This document shows positions 6,242 through 14,517 of a stretch of DNA of 47,378 nt, in pieces. The DNA is from an uncultured Granulosicoccaceae bacterium (GTDB lineage Bacteria > Pseudomonadota > Gammaproteobacteria > Granulosicoccales > Granulosicoccaceae): positions 1 through 47,378 of the forward strand of contig CALLLW010000012.1 in assembly GCA_938007995.1 (NCBI GenBank), written 5' to 3'. The position numbers and the translations under genes were made by a program. The number at the start of each line of letters is the position of its first letter. The stretch's first letter is position 1. The notes below the pieces were generated by a model, which worked only from the letters and a program-made list of their open reading frames with translations, made no database searches and was not told the origin of the DNA.

Positions 6242-8691
6242 GTCAGGTACCCGGGCGTGCCCGTGCTGTTGTTATAGGTGGCGGTGTTGCCGGCTGTTCT
6301 GTGTTGTATCACCTTGCCAAACAAGGCTGGAAAGACATTGTACTGCTCGAACGCAGGCAACTGACCTGCGGCACCACCTGGCACGCTGCAGGGCTGATAG
6401 CACAGTTACGCGCAACGCAAAACATGACTCGCCTGGCAAAGTACAGTCAGGAGCTGTACGGCACGCTTGAAGCAGAAACCGGGGTTGCAACCGGCTTTAA
6501 ACGCTGCGGTTCTATCACCGTGGCACTCACTGACGAAAGACGTGAGGAGATCTACCGCTCAGCATCAATGGCACGCGCTTTTGATGTTGCGATAGAAGAA
6601 ATCTCGCCAACTGAAGTAAAAGAACGCTATCCGCATCTGAACACTGAAGGCGTGACCGGTGCGGTTTATCTTGAAAAGGACGGGCAAGGCGATCCTGCGA
6701 ACATTGCACTGGCACTTGCCAAAGGCGCAAAGCAAAACGGTGCCGCCGTCATTGAAGGTGTTAACGTTACCGCAATTCAGCACGCAGATGGAAAAGTCAG
6801 CGGTGTCACATGGCAACGCGACGGAACTGACGAAAGCGGCACCATAGAAGCGGACTACGTTGTTAACTGCGGTGGCATGTGGGCGCATGAAGTGGGTCGT
6901 ATGGCGGGTGTAAATGTACCACTGCAGGCGTGTGAGCATTTTTATATAGTCTCTGAAAGCATCGACGGACTAACGCAGCTGCCTGTGCTGCGCGTACCGG
7001 ATGAATGCGCCTACTACAAAGAAGATGCCGGCAAAATGCTTCTTGGTGCGTTTGAACCTGTTTCAAAACCGTGGGCTGTTAACGGTATACCGAAAGACTT
7101 CTGCTTTGATCAGTTGCCAGAAGACTTTGATCACTTCGAACCTATTTTAGAGATGGCGGTAAACCGCATGCCGCTTATTGGTGAAGCAGGTATACATACT
7201 TTTTTTAATGGCCCTGAAAGTTTTACGCCTGATGACGCCTATCATCTGGGCGAAGCACCGGAGCTTAAAAACTTTTACGTCTGCGCCGGCTTTAACTCGG
7301 TCGGCATTCAGTCTTCCGGTGGTGCCGGCATGGCCCTCGCCTACTGGATGGAACACGGTCATCCACCGTTTGATCTGAGTGATGTTGATATCCGTCGTAT
7401 GCAACCCTTTATGGGCAACAAAACCTATCTGACAGCACGCGTCACAGAAACACTCGGTCTGCTATACGCTGATCACTTCCCGTATCGGCAAATGGCCACA
7501 GCACGTGGTGTACGGCGCTCACCGTTGCACGAGTTGTTAAAGCAGCAAGGGGCGGTGTTCGGTGAAACTGCAGGCTGGGAACGTGCTAACTGGTTTGCCA
7601 ACGAAGGTCAGGCAAGAGAGTACGAATACAGCTGGAAGCGCCAGAACTGGTTTGAAAACTCCCGCGCCGAGCACATGGCAATACGTGAAAACGTCGGCAT
7701 GTATGACATGACGTCATTCGGCAAATTAAGAATCGAGGGGCCAGATGCCGAGGCGTTTTTAAACCACGTTTGTGGTAACTCGATGTCTGTACCCGAAGGC
7801 AAGATTGTCTATACACAAATGCTCAACGAGCGTGGTGGCATTGAAGCGGATGTCACGGTCACGCGTTTATCAGAAACCGCTTATCTGATGGTGACTCCGG
7901 CGGCCACAGTCATCAGAGATCTGTCATGGTTGAAGCGACATAAAGGCAGCTTTAATGTGATTGTTGTCGATGTGACTGCAGCTGAAGGTGTGATCGCAGT
8001 GATGGGGCCAAATGCAGCAAAGCTGCTGGCAAGCGTCAGCCCGCATGACTGGTCAAACAAGAATCACCCGTTTGGTACCGCATGTGAAATAGAGATTGGT
8101 ATGGGTCTCGCTCGTGCTCACCGGGTAACTTATGTGGGTGAACTCGGCTTTGAAATATACAGCTCATCTGATCAGACACCACACATTTTTGAAACACTGC
8201 TTGAGGCCGGACAATCGCACAACCTGAAACTCTGCGGCATGCACATGATGGATTCCTGCCGCATTGAAAAAGGCTTTCGTCACTTTGGCCACGATATCAC
8301 CGATGAAGACCATGTGCTTGAAGCCGGGCTAGGCTTTGCAGTAAAGACCGACAAGCCTGATTTTATCGGACGCGATGCGGTGTTGCAAAAACGCGATGAC
8401 GGATTAAAGAACCGCATGCTGCAGTTTAAAATGCAGGACAGCGAACTGATGCTCTACCATGCAGAGCCGGTTTTAAGAGATGGAAAAATTGTTTCTTATC
8501 TGACGTCTGGCAACTACGGTCACGCGCTGGGTAGTGCGATTGGGTTGGGTTATGTGCCGTGTGAGAATCAGTCGGTTGATGATTTGCTTGGCAGTAGCTA
8601 TGAGATTGAGATTGCCGGTCAGCGCTTTGGTTGTGATGTGAGTCTTAAGCCGATGTATGATCCTAAGTCCGAGCGGGTAAAATCTGTCTAG
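6238..8691 (+). CDS. FAD/GcvT fusion dehydrogenase, dimethylglycine/sarcosine dehydrogenase type (paralog 2)
   Basis: An 817-aa protein with the same architecture as its upstream neighbour: GGGVAGCS nucleotide-binding loop (14-21), GTTWHAAG with His49 as the likely covalent-FAD residue, FAD oxidoreductase domain to about 370, then GcvT and GcvT C-terminal domains. The two N-termini align without gaps over the first 50 residues, so the pair is probably an old tandem duplication, although overall divergence is large. It starts with GTG at 6238, inside the stop codon of the preceding gene. Two adjacent paralogs may handle successive substrates (for example dimethylglycine then sarcosine, a common step in glycine-betaine use) or different N-methyl compounds. 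Assigning which does which is inference. Confidence 0.88.
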   Translation: MSQVPGRARAVVIGGGVAGCSVLYHLAKQGWKDIVLLERRQLTCGTTWHAAGLIAQLRATQNMTRLAKYSQELYGTLEAETGVATGFKRCGSITVALTDERREEIYRSASMARAFDVAIEEISPTEVKERYPHLNTEGVTGAVYLEKDGQGDPANIALALAKGAKQNGAAVIEGVNVTAIQHADGKVSGVTWQRDGTDESGTIEADYVVNCGGMWAHEVGRMAGVNVPLQACEHFYIVSESIDGLTQLPVLRVPDECAYYKEDAGKMLLGAFEPVSKPWAVNGIPKDFCFDQLPEDFDHFEPILEMAVNRMPLIGEAGIHTFFNGPESFTPDDAYHLGEAPELKNFYVCAGFNSVGIQSSGGAGMALAYWMEHGHPPFDLSDVDIRRMQPFMGNKTYLTARVTETLGLLYADHFPYRQMATARGVRRSPLHELLKQQGAVFGETAGWERANWFANEGQAREYEYSWKRQNWFENSRAEHMAIRENVGMYDMTSFGKLRIEGPDAEAFLNHVCGNSMSVPEGKIVYTQMLNERGGIEADVTVTRLSETAYLMVTPAATVIRDLSWLKRHKGSFNVIVVDVTAAEGVIAVMGPNAAKLLASVSPHDWSNKNHPFGTACEIEIGMGLARAHRVTYVGELGFEIYSSSDQTPHIFETLLEAGQSHNLKLCGMHMMDSCRIEKGFRHFGHDITDEDHVLEAGLGFAVKTDKPDFIGRDAVLQKRDDGLKNRMLQFKMQDSELMLYHAEPVLRDGKIVSYLTSGNYGHALGSAIGLGYVPCENQSVDDLLGSSYEIEIAGQRFGCDVSLKPMYDPKSERVKSV

Positions 8692-9037
8692 CCACTTCCA
8701 CATGAGTAATTGATATTGATCCTGGTAACAACCAATAAGGGCTGCAAAAACAGCAGCCCATTTTAGAAAGTGAGTGATCGCCCGGGGAAAGTTATCGAGA
8801 GCGCAAGGCACCAATTTATTTAGAACCACGAGAAAACAAGCCCGCCAGCAGACATCAGGAGATGCCTTGCCGACGTTCCTGGCTCACAGGCACGAAAACA
8901 TACGCGATAGCTTTCAGGTTGCTCGCAGCGGTAGTTCACATTCACAAAAAAAATGACTGTTAACTGCGGTAACTTCCATGACGCGTTAACGCATACCGCA
9001 GCATTGAGATGCTCTACAAAACGCCATTGAAGGGGTA
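8692..9037. other. Convergent intergenic region
   Basis: A 346-bp gap between the end of the dehydrogenase operon and the end of the ureohydrolase gene. Apart from the terminator at 8739-8766 I see no gene, RNA or repeat in it. Confidence 0.5.
8739..8766 (+). terminator. Rho-independent terminator of the dehydrogenase pair
   Basis: GGGCTGC (8739-8745) pairs with GCAGCCC (8753-8759) around an AAAAACA loop, followed by ATTTTAG. It sits 48 bp after the stop codon of the second dehydrogenase. Confidence 0.7.
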
Positions 9038-9988
9038 CTAAAGAGCAGCAGAGACTTTCGGCAACACACACAACATTTCATACAGCAGGTTGGCGGCAAC
9101 CAGCGCTGTGTTGCCAGAGGTATCATAAGGCGGGCTGACTTCCACCAGGTCACAGCCGACCAGATTCAAACCGTGACAGCCGCGGATAATTTCCATGCCT
9201 TGCGAAGCCGTTAAGCCACCTATTTCGGGGGTGCCGGTGCCGGGCGCGACAGAGGGATCGAGACTGTCGATATCGAAACTCAGATAAACCGGCTTGCCGG
9301 TCAATTTGGTTTTTATTTCCTGCATCAACGGAGCGAGCGATTTATACCAGAGCTCTTCCGCCTGAATAACGGTAAAGCCCCATTCCCTGCCAGTGTCGAA
9401 GTCTTCCGCTGAGTAGCCTGTGCCGCGCAGGCCTATTTGATAGGTATTGGCAGCATCAAGCAGACCTTCTTCATAGGCACGCCTGAACGGTGTGCCATGT
9501 GCGATTTCGCTGCCGAACATGTGTTCGTTAATATCTGCATGGGCATCGACATGAATCAGTGCGACCGGACCATGCTTTTTATAAATCGATCTTAGAATCG
9601 GCAGTGTCATTGTGTGATCACCGCCAATAGACACAGGCACAACTTCATGCTGCAGAACATCATCGTAGAATACAGTTATACGATCTACCGTATCCAGCAG
9701 ATTAAACGTGTTGATCGGTACATCACCAATATCTGCGACCTGCATATGCTCAAACGGTGCTGCGCGAGTCCACATATTATATGGCCTTAGCATATTGCTT
9801 TCGGCGCGCACCTGTTTGGGCCCGAAGCGGGTACCTGATCGCCAGCTGGTGCCAATATCCATCGGTACACCGATAATCGCGGCATCAAGAGTTGCAGCAG
9901 ATTCGGCTGACGGCAATCGCATAAAAGTACCGGGACCTGCAAACCGTGGTACTTCGTTGCCGCCCAGCGGTTGGTTGTATTCAGACAT
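9038..9988 (-). CDS. Ureohydrolase: agmatinase / guanidinobutyrase / guanidinopropionase family
   Basis: A 316-aa arginase-superfamily enzyme that hydrolyses a guanidino compound to urea and an amine. All six binuclear-Mn ligands are in place: His125 in GGDH, Asp148, His150 and Asp152 in HVDAHAD, and Asp239 and Asp241 in FDID. The N-terminal NQPLGGNEVPRFAGPGTFMR (5-24) is typical of the guanidinobutyrase/guanidinopropionase branch of the agmatinase subfamily and not of arginase proper. It could therefore act on agmatine, 4-guanidinobutyrate or 3-guanidinopropionate; sequence alone does not decide. The gene converges with the methyl-glycine dehydrogenases and lies 47 bp after the gamma-carbonic-anhydrase-like gene on the same strand, so these two may be cotranscribed. 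Confidence 0.88.
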   Translation of the reverse strand: MSEYNQPLGGNEVPRFAGPGTFMRLPSAESAATLDAAIIGVPMDIGTSWRSGTRFGPKQVRAESNMLRPYNMWTRAAPFEHMQVADIGDVPINTFNLLDTVDRITVFYDDVLQHEVVPVSIGGDHTMTLPILRSIYKKHGPVALIHVDAHADINEHMFGSEIAHGTPFRRAYEEGLLDAANTYQIGLRGTGYSAEDFDTGREWGFTVIQAEELWYKSLAPLMQEIKTKLTGKPVYLSFDIDSLDPSVAPGTGTPEIGGLTASQGMEIIRGCHGLNLVGCDLVEVSPPYDTSGNTALVAANLLYEMLCVLPKVSAAL

Positions 9989-10035
9989 GAAGTGTTTCCA
10001 GTTCCAGAAAGAAGTGAGGTTTTTTTGGCACCGGT

Positions 10036-10560
10036 TTAGTCCAGCGGCACAAGGCTCTCTCTGTAATGCGCTGCATTCTTTATGTAGGTATCAGCGCTAC
10101 CCTGTAACCGTAGTCGTTCTTCTTCCGTCAGTTCGCGGACCACTTTGCCGGGTGAGCCGAGAATCAAAACACCATCGGGATATTCTTTGCTCTCGGGTAT
10201 CAGCGTGTTGGCTCCAACAATGGATTCTTTGCCGATGACACAGCTATTGAGGAGCACACTGCCAATCCCGATCAGGGAGCGTTCATGCACTGTGCAGCCA
10301 TGCAGCATCACCCGATGCCCGACTGTCACATGGTTGTGCAAAGTTAACGGAAAGCCCGGATCGACGTGCAGGATCGCGCCGTCCTGAATGTTGCACCCCT
10401 CACCGATCACAACACGATCATTCTCGGCGCGAATAATTGCACCAAACCAGACACTGCATTTTGCCTGCAACTGTGCATCACCAATGATTGAAGCGTCTGG
10501 TGCGATCCACACGTCCGCTGCGATCTGCGGTGATTTGTCACCGATTGAATATACGGTCAT
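10036..10560 (-). CDS. Gamma-carbonic-anhydrase-like hexapeptide-repeat protein
   Basis: A 174-aa left-handed beta-helix protein of the YrdA/CaiE/PaaY group. Hexapeptide repeats run from about 18 to 130 (for example DASIIGDAQL, NIQDGAIL, SLIGIGSVLLNS), followed by a C-terminal helix (ELTEEERLRLQ). The three metal-binding histidines of gamma-class carbonic anhydrases are present at His65, His82 and His87. Whether it has carbonic anhydrase activity is uncertain: many homologs are annotated only as acetyltransferase-like, and PaaY is a thioesterase. It starts at 10560 and lies just upstream of the ureohydrolase on the same strand, a possible two-gene operon. A link between CO2/bicarbonate handling and urea release is only speculative. 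Confidence 0.82.
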   Translation of the reverse strand: MTVYSIGDKSPQIAADVWIAPDASIIGDAQLQAKCSVWFGAIIRAENDRVVIGEGCNIQDGAILHVDPGFPLTLHNHVTVGHRVMLHGCTVHERSLIGIGSVLLNSCVIGKESIVGANTLIPESKEYPDGVLILGSPGKVVRELTEEERLRLQGSADTYIKNAAHYRESLVPLD

Positions 10561-10945
10561 AGCTTACCTGCCTGTAGTTTGCCGATCTGATGTTACCGCA
10601 TCGTTTTGATGTGACGGTTACCCAATGGCTAACTGTGAAAGTCCTTTAAAATCAGCATGATGGTGAGATTAAATAATTTTATGCATCTATTTTGAAACAA
10701 TATGTATCATAAACTGAACAAACTCACAGAATGGGCCAGAGCCTTAGGGCATAATGCATTCATCGGTTGAGAGGCAACACAGACGTCTCAACCCACAGAA
10801 TTTCTCCAGAGCGTTGACGGTAGCTCCGTTAACACAGAAAAGACTGCATTTATTGCAGTCTTTTCCTCTGTCCGTTGTATTTACAAGTTGCCGAGCATTC
10901 CTGCAATTGCGCTTCAGTGCATCCTTTTACATGTGCGTTGGTTTT
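10561..10945. other. Intergenic region holding a bidirectional terminator
   Basis: A 385-bp gap. It contains the strong hairpin at 10837-10865. The AT-rich part at 10650-10720 is a plausible place for the promoter of the gamma-carbonic-anhydrase/ureohydrolase pair, but no clear -35/-10 boxes stand out. No gene is seen. Confidence 0.5.
10837..10865. terminator. Strong, near-symmetric terminator hairpin
   Basis: GAAAAGACTGCA (10837-10848) is perfectly complementary to TGCAGTCTTTTC (10854-10865) around a 5-nt loop. The A-run on one arm and T-run on the other let it work on either strand. It closes the minus-strand glycosyltransferase operon that ends at 10946. Confidence 0.8.
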
Positions 10946-11842
10946 TCAAATCCCCTGTTTGGGCTTTTTATCTTCAATGTGCCGCAGACTGGTTCTGAAT
11001 TGACTGATTTTCGAGTTTTTCGCGTAACGACCTTTTTCCTGGTGCCTGATTCGGTGTAAACCGGTGATCGGCAACGCAATGCCTTCATCATCGATGACCT
11101 GCCTGAACGCGGTATCTTCAAACGTTTTTCGCCAGCGGTTGGTTGGGCGCTGATAAAAACGCAAGTCCCTGCAGTAACCACAATGACGCGCAACGTCACC
11201 ATGGACTATCTGGAATGTTCCTTTGGCTTTGGTCACTTCTATGCTGTGAAACATTGATGGATCAATATCAACCAGCTCGGGTTGGTCTTGCGGTAGATTG
11301 ACCAACGCATGATCTGCCGGCAACAATTCTGTTACCTGTTCACTTGCCGGGTACGCCAGGCGGCAGTTAACTTTCGCAAGCTCGGTGCCGATGGAATCAA
11401 GACAACCGTGATGAAAAATCAAATCACAATCGCCAAGTAATATCCAGTCTGCTTCAGTGGCAAGCGAGGCCTTGTTGCGGCCTATTGCCCGGCGAAACAG
11501 TTCGTTGGTTGGCATCTGCTGAAAGTTCCATTTAATACCTTCAATTTGCATAGCGGCAAACTTGTTTACCAGTTTTACTGTGCCCTGATCTTCCTCTGAA
11601 TAGTACATGGTGTAAGTGAGAGTCAGATTTTTTGGCGGATACTTCACCAGCGAGCTCAATTGGTATACGCACAGATGTGCGTAATTCCAGCAGTGACTGA
11701 CAATCTCAAGATGGATATTACCTTCTGCTTTTAATAACTGTTCCGGTGGTCGCGGACCGAACCAGTGAGCAGGCAACACACTGCCAATTAATCTGCAATA
11801 GATTTGCTTGTACAACCACGCGGTAAGACCTGAGTCGATCAT
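10946..11842 (-). CDS. Putative GT-A-type glycosyltransferase, 298 aa
   Basis: A 298-aa cytoplasmic protein without a signal peptide. From about residue 43 (NIHLEIVSHCWNY) it has a Rossmann-like pattern, and DCD at 138-140 (in WILLGDCDLIFH) is a good candidate for the metal/nucleotide-sugar-binding DxD motif of GT-A enzymes. A conserved-looking WRKTFEDTAF segment follows in the last third. It is probably a glycosyltransferase adding a sugar to the LPS core or another surface glycan, but I cannot place it in a numbered family. It is the last gene of a minus-strand series (13444 down to 10946) with short gaps. Donor and acceptor are unknown. Confidence 0.55.
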   Translation of the reverse strand: MIDSGLTAWLYKQIYCRLIGSVLPAHWFGPRPPEQLLKAEGNIHLEIVSHCWNYAHLCVYQLSSLVKYPPKNLTLTYTMYYSEEDQGTVKLVNKFAAMQIEGIKWNFQQMPTNELFRRAIGRNKASLATEADWILLGDCDLIFHHGCLDSIGTELAKVNCRLAYPASEQVTELLPADHALVNLPQDQPELVDIDPSMFHSIEVTKAKGTFQIVHGDVARHCGYCRDLRFYQRPTNRWRKTFEDTAFRQVIDDEGIALPITGLHRIRHQEKGRYAKNSKISQFRTSLRHIEDKKPKQGI

Positions 11843-11911
11843 TATGCTGTCAATAGTTTATTGAAAATAATAAAGGGTTAATTGCGCATATGTTGGCGTT
11901 GACATTGGTGC

Positions 11912-12562
11912 TTATAACCCCAGGCAGTTTCCGTCACGATAAAAAACTGTTGTCCGGTCTATTTTTCTGCCAGTCGGCTTGACACCTTCAATGTTTAATG
12001 CACGGAAGCCTTCACCAGCAGCATACTCGAAAGCTTCAGCGTATTTTTCCCGGCGGGAGTCATCGAGCAAGAAGATACCAACATCAGACAGCTTGCTCAC
12101 CAACTGCTTAACACAGTTAACCCGGTCTCTGCCATCAACAATGACCACGTCAAACTGGTTTTCAAATTCGGTAATTGCGCGGCAGTAATCGCCATTAGTA
12201 TCGTTGGCTTTATAGATCCACTGAACATTTTCCGGAGATCTCTGGCTGATATGATCCAGCCAGCGCTTATCGTATTCCACCGCTACAACATCACTGACAA
12301 GCTTTGCATAAAAGAGCGTTGAGTAACCGGACCCGTACTCAAACATACGCATGCTTTTGTTCAGGCGTTCTTTAAGTATTGCGATAACCGAGTAATTCAT
12401 CCATGGCACTTCATCGCCCTGCTTATCACAGGGGTAACCGCGTTTTAATGACTCAATCCAACCGGACTCATGCAGATAGGTGGTCTTTCTCCACACCGAG
12501 CGCTGTGCGCTGATTATTGGCCACAGATATTTTTTGCCTACCAGGTTGTATTTACTTTTCAT
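11912..12562 (-). CDS. Class I SAM-dependent methyltransferase-like protein
   Basis: A 216-aa protein with a Rossmann methyltransferase core: motif I FEYGSGYS (74-81), acidic VEYD (95-98) at the end of the second strand, and FDVVIVDGRDR (137-147) as the motif IV region. The last strand ends with TTVFYRDG. It most likely uses S-adenosylmethionine; the acceptor may be a glycan made by the neighbouring transferases. The gene lies 38 bp after the preceding GT-D-like gene and 69 bp before the next transferase, consistent with one operon. A purely structural SAM-binding role cannot be excluded. Confidence 0.65.
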   Translation of the reverse strand: MKSKYNLVGKKYLWPIISAQRSVWRKTTYLHESGWIESLKRGYPCDKQGDEVPWMNYSVIAILKERLNKSMRMFEYGSGYSTLFYAKLVSDVVAVEYDKRWLDHISQRSPENVQWIYKANDTNGDYCRAITEFENQFDVVIVDGRDRVNCVKQLVSKLSDVGIFLLDDSRREKYAEAFEYAAGEGFRALNIEGVKPTGRKIDRTTVFYRDGNCLGL

Positions 12563-12600
12563 TTATTTGCGTATTACCAGTTTGCACAAAAATCCAGCAC

Positions 12601-13395
12601 TTACCGAGTGCCCCAGATACAGGTTTTGTACAGCGTTTTGCCCTTCCTCAGGTACCGTCTGCTTTTACCCAATCCCAATTCAATGTCGTAAACTGAACCG
12701 AGATCGAGATACGTGTTATCCGGATATTGTTCGTAAAGCTTGTGGATTAACAGATTCGATAACACACCGGCACAGAATATAAAGACCGTGTTCTTTACTG
12801 AGCCGTCTTTCAAGTAGTTAATCATCTCTGCAAGCAATCGTTCATAGTCATTAACCCAGGCGTTGTCGCCTACGGCAAACTGCTTTGTCACTTTGAACGG
12901 TAGCCCACCACAGTCAGCAGTGCAATTGCCAATAAAAACCACACTCCGGCGTTGAAACAGCGGTGTAATTCGAGACTGAAAGGCAGGATAGTTTGCGTTC
13001 ACAAACACATTGGCCCAGGTAAGATTGTGTTCGTCCTGACCGGAAAGTGCTTTCATCCGGTAAAAATCTTCTTCGTTCTCACAACACGGGCAGACAATGC
13101 CCACATAGTAGTTCGGGGCTTTAAACTTTAACGCTTGCTGCAGCAGCAGTCTTTGCTGTTCAGCCGCTTGATCATCCGGTACATAGGTATTACCAATACG
13201 GTTTTTGGCAATATCAAAAATATCGCCAAAAACAATTTTCATCTCACCGTCATTAAATCGTGCAAACGCAAATGACTGGTTGTGCTCAATCATACTGGCG
13301 AACTTTTCAAGCTCTGCAGAGAAATCCTTGCCGCCCTGTGCCGTTGGAGGCTGGGGCGGAAAAAGTGTGTACTTAAGTTTTAAAAGAATGGACAC
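12601..13395 (-). CDS. GT-D-fold-like glycosyltransferase (DUF1792-type), 264 aa
   Basis: A 264-aa protein. The motif FARFNDGEM (44-52) near the N-terminus corresponds to the R-x-x-DGE signature of GT-D/DUF1792 sugar transferases, and FIFCAGVLSNLL followed by YLDLGSVYDI near the C-terminus matches the second conserved block. Proteins of this type transfer a sugar from a nucleotide donor in glycan or glycoprotein assembly. Six cysteines cluster at 122-123 (PCCENEED), 167, 171 and elsewhere, but no zinc motif is certain. It sits between a GT-A transferase and a methyltransferase-like gene in the minus-strand LPS operon. Confidence 0.6.
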   Translation of the reverse strand: MSILLKLKYTLFPPQPPTAQGGKDFSAELEKFASMIEHNQSFAFARFNDGEMKIVFGDIFDIAKNRIGNTYVPDDQAAEQQRLLLQQALKFKAPNYYVGIVCPCCENEEDFYRMKALSGQDEHNLTWANVFVNANYPAFQSRITPLFQRRSVVFIGNCTADCGGLPFKVTKQFAVGDNAWVNDYERLLAEMINYLKDGSVKNTVFIFCAGVLSNLLIHKLYEQYPDNTYLDLGSVYDIELGLGKSRRYLRKGKTLYKTCIWGTR

Positions 13396-13443
13396 AGGCG
13401 TTTTAGAGGCCGGACAAAACAGGCTTTTTATAAACTTGTGCGC

Positions 13444-14517
13444 TCATGAATTGTTATCGGCCAGTATCCTCCAGCCGGATTGCCGATAGCGATCTACCAT
13501 TTCACTACGAAGTTCACGATGCCCTTCACTTCTGTGCACCGCATGGCTTGATGTATTTGCCATCTTGCCAAAGTCAGGCAAACAGCTCCACTTCTCAGGT
13601 TCCTGTTCCGGATGTGGCGGAATCCAGGACTTTACCCCGCCGTACTTCTGAGCACTGTAGGCAAAATGAATGTCTTCACCATTCTCCCAGGTATAGGGCT
13701 GCTCAACCCATAGATACTGCAGATGCTTCTTGGCAAAAAACCAGGTTTGGCAAACAACATCGACCTCTTGTACTTCTTCCGAGTGAATGCCATTCCAGCC
13801 GAATTTATTTTTTGAAGAATACCCGCCACTGCCGGGCATCAGCGCGCCACTGCCACCAAGAATGCCATCTGCACCTTGTTCCACTGTATTAAGGCAGTTC
13901 TCTATCCAGCCTGGTCTGGGCAGAATATCGTCATCTATAATTGCAATGAACTCTGTACGGGCAAGAGCTGCAATCGAAAAGCGACCCCAGAACTTCCAGT
14001 TACTGTTGCTACAGATGACCCTGTCTGCCAGTGCTGAAAAATCTTCCAGCGGCTGATCGTTTTCATTGCACCAGACCCAGATTTCAGCCGGTGGTACGGT
14101 CTGCTCTCGCAGCGCTTTTATCTGCATTGGCAGGTATTGACTGCGTTTGTAGACAGTCAGTATTGCAGTGACCTTTTTGCCGTCACTCTGCGCCAGCGGA
14201 GTTGCGATGCTCTGAAAAGTAAAATTTTGTCGGTCAGATGACGCTTTTTCTTTTAACGAAGGCAGCAGCACGGTCCACAGGGCGCGCACTCTGGTGTTCC
14301 ACCACCACGCAACTGATTGCGCAACGGTTCGCTTGCCTTTGCTCATGTAGGTCCAGTACTTAAAATTGTCGCTACGAATACTAAAACAAATCGGACCGTC
14401 GCGGAACCGGACTATGCACCGGTAAGTGACAACAGCCTTGCACCTGACCAAATAGCCATAAACACAGCACAGGCGTTTGATAAGCTTGCCGCTCCAGACT
14501 GACCTATCATTACTCAT
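13444..14517 (-). CDS. Family 2-like (GT-A) glycosyltransferase, 357 aa
   Basis: The GT-A domain begins at about residue 115 (KVTAILTVYKR) and contains IAIIDDDILPRPGW (191-204), whose DDD at 195-197 is the probable metal-binding DxD. A later GED (ENGEDIHFAY) fits the catalytic-base region of GT2 enzymes. About 110 residues precede the domain, rich in Cys, Arg and Tyr, without a signal peptide. The start is uncertain: the first ATG (14517) overlaps the opposite-strand ATG of kdkA, no Shine-Dalgarno is visible, and an internal Met (residue 58, at 14346) is an alternative. It probably adds a sugar to the LPS core or outer glycan. Confidence 0.72.
   Translation of the reverse strand: MSNDRSVWSGKLIKRLCCVYGYLVRCKAVVTYRCIVRFRDGPICFSIRSDNFKYWTYMSKGKRTVAQSVAWWWNTRVRALWTVLLPSLKEKASSDRQNFTFQSIATPLAQSDGKKVTAILTVYKRSQYLPMQIKALREQTVPPAEIWVWCNENDQPLEDFSALADRVICSNSNWKFWGRFSIAALARTEFIAIIDDDILPRPGWIENCLNTVEQGADGILGGSGALMPGSGGYSSKNKFGWNGIHSEEVQEVDVVCQTWFFAKKHLQYLWVEQPYTWENGEDIHFAYSAQKYGGVKSWIPPHPEQEPEKWSCLPDFGKMANTSSHAVHRSEGHRELRSEMVDRYRQSGWRILADNNS

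Noticed and set aside
13446..13892. 148-codon plus-strand reading frame
   Set aside because: Entirely antisense to the family 2-like glycosyltransferase and without protein-like features.
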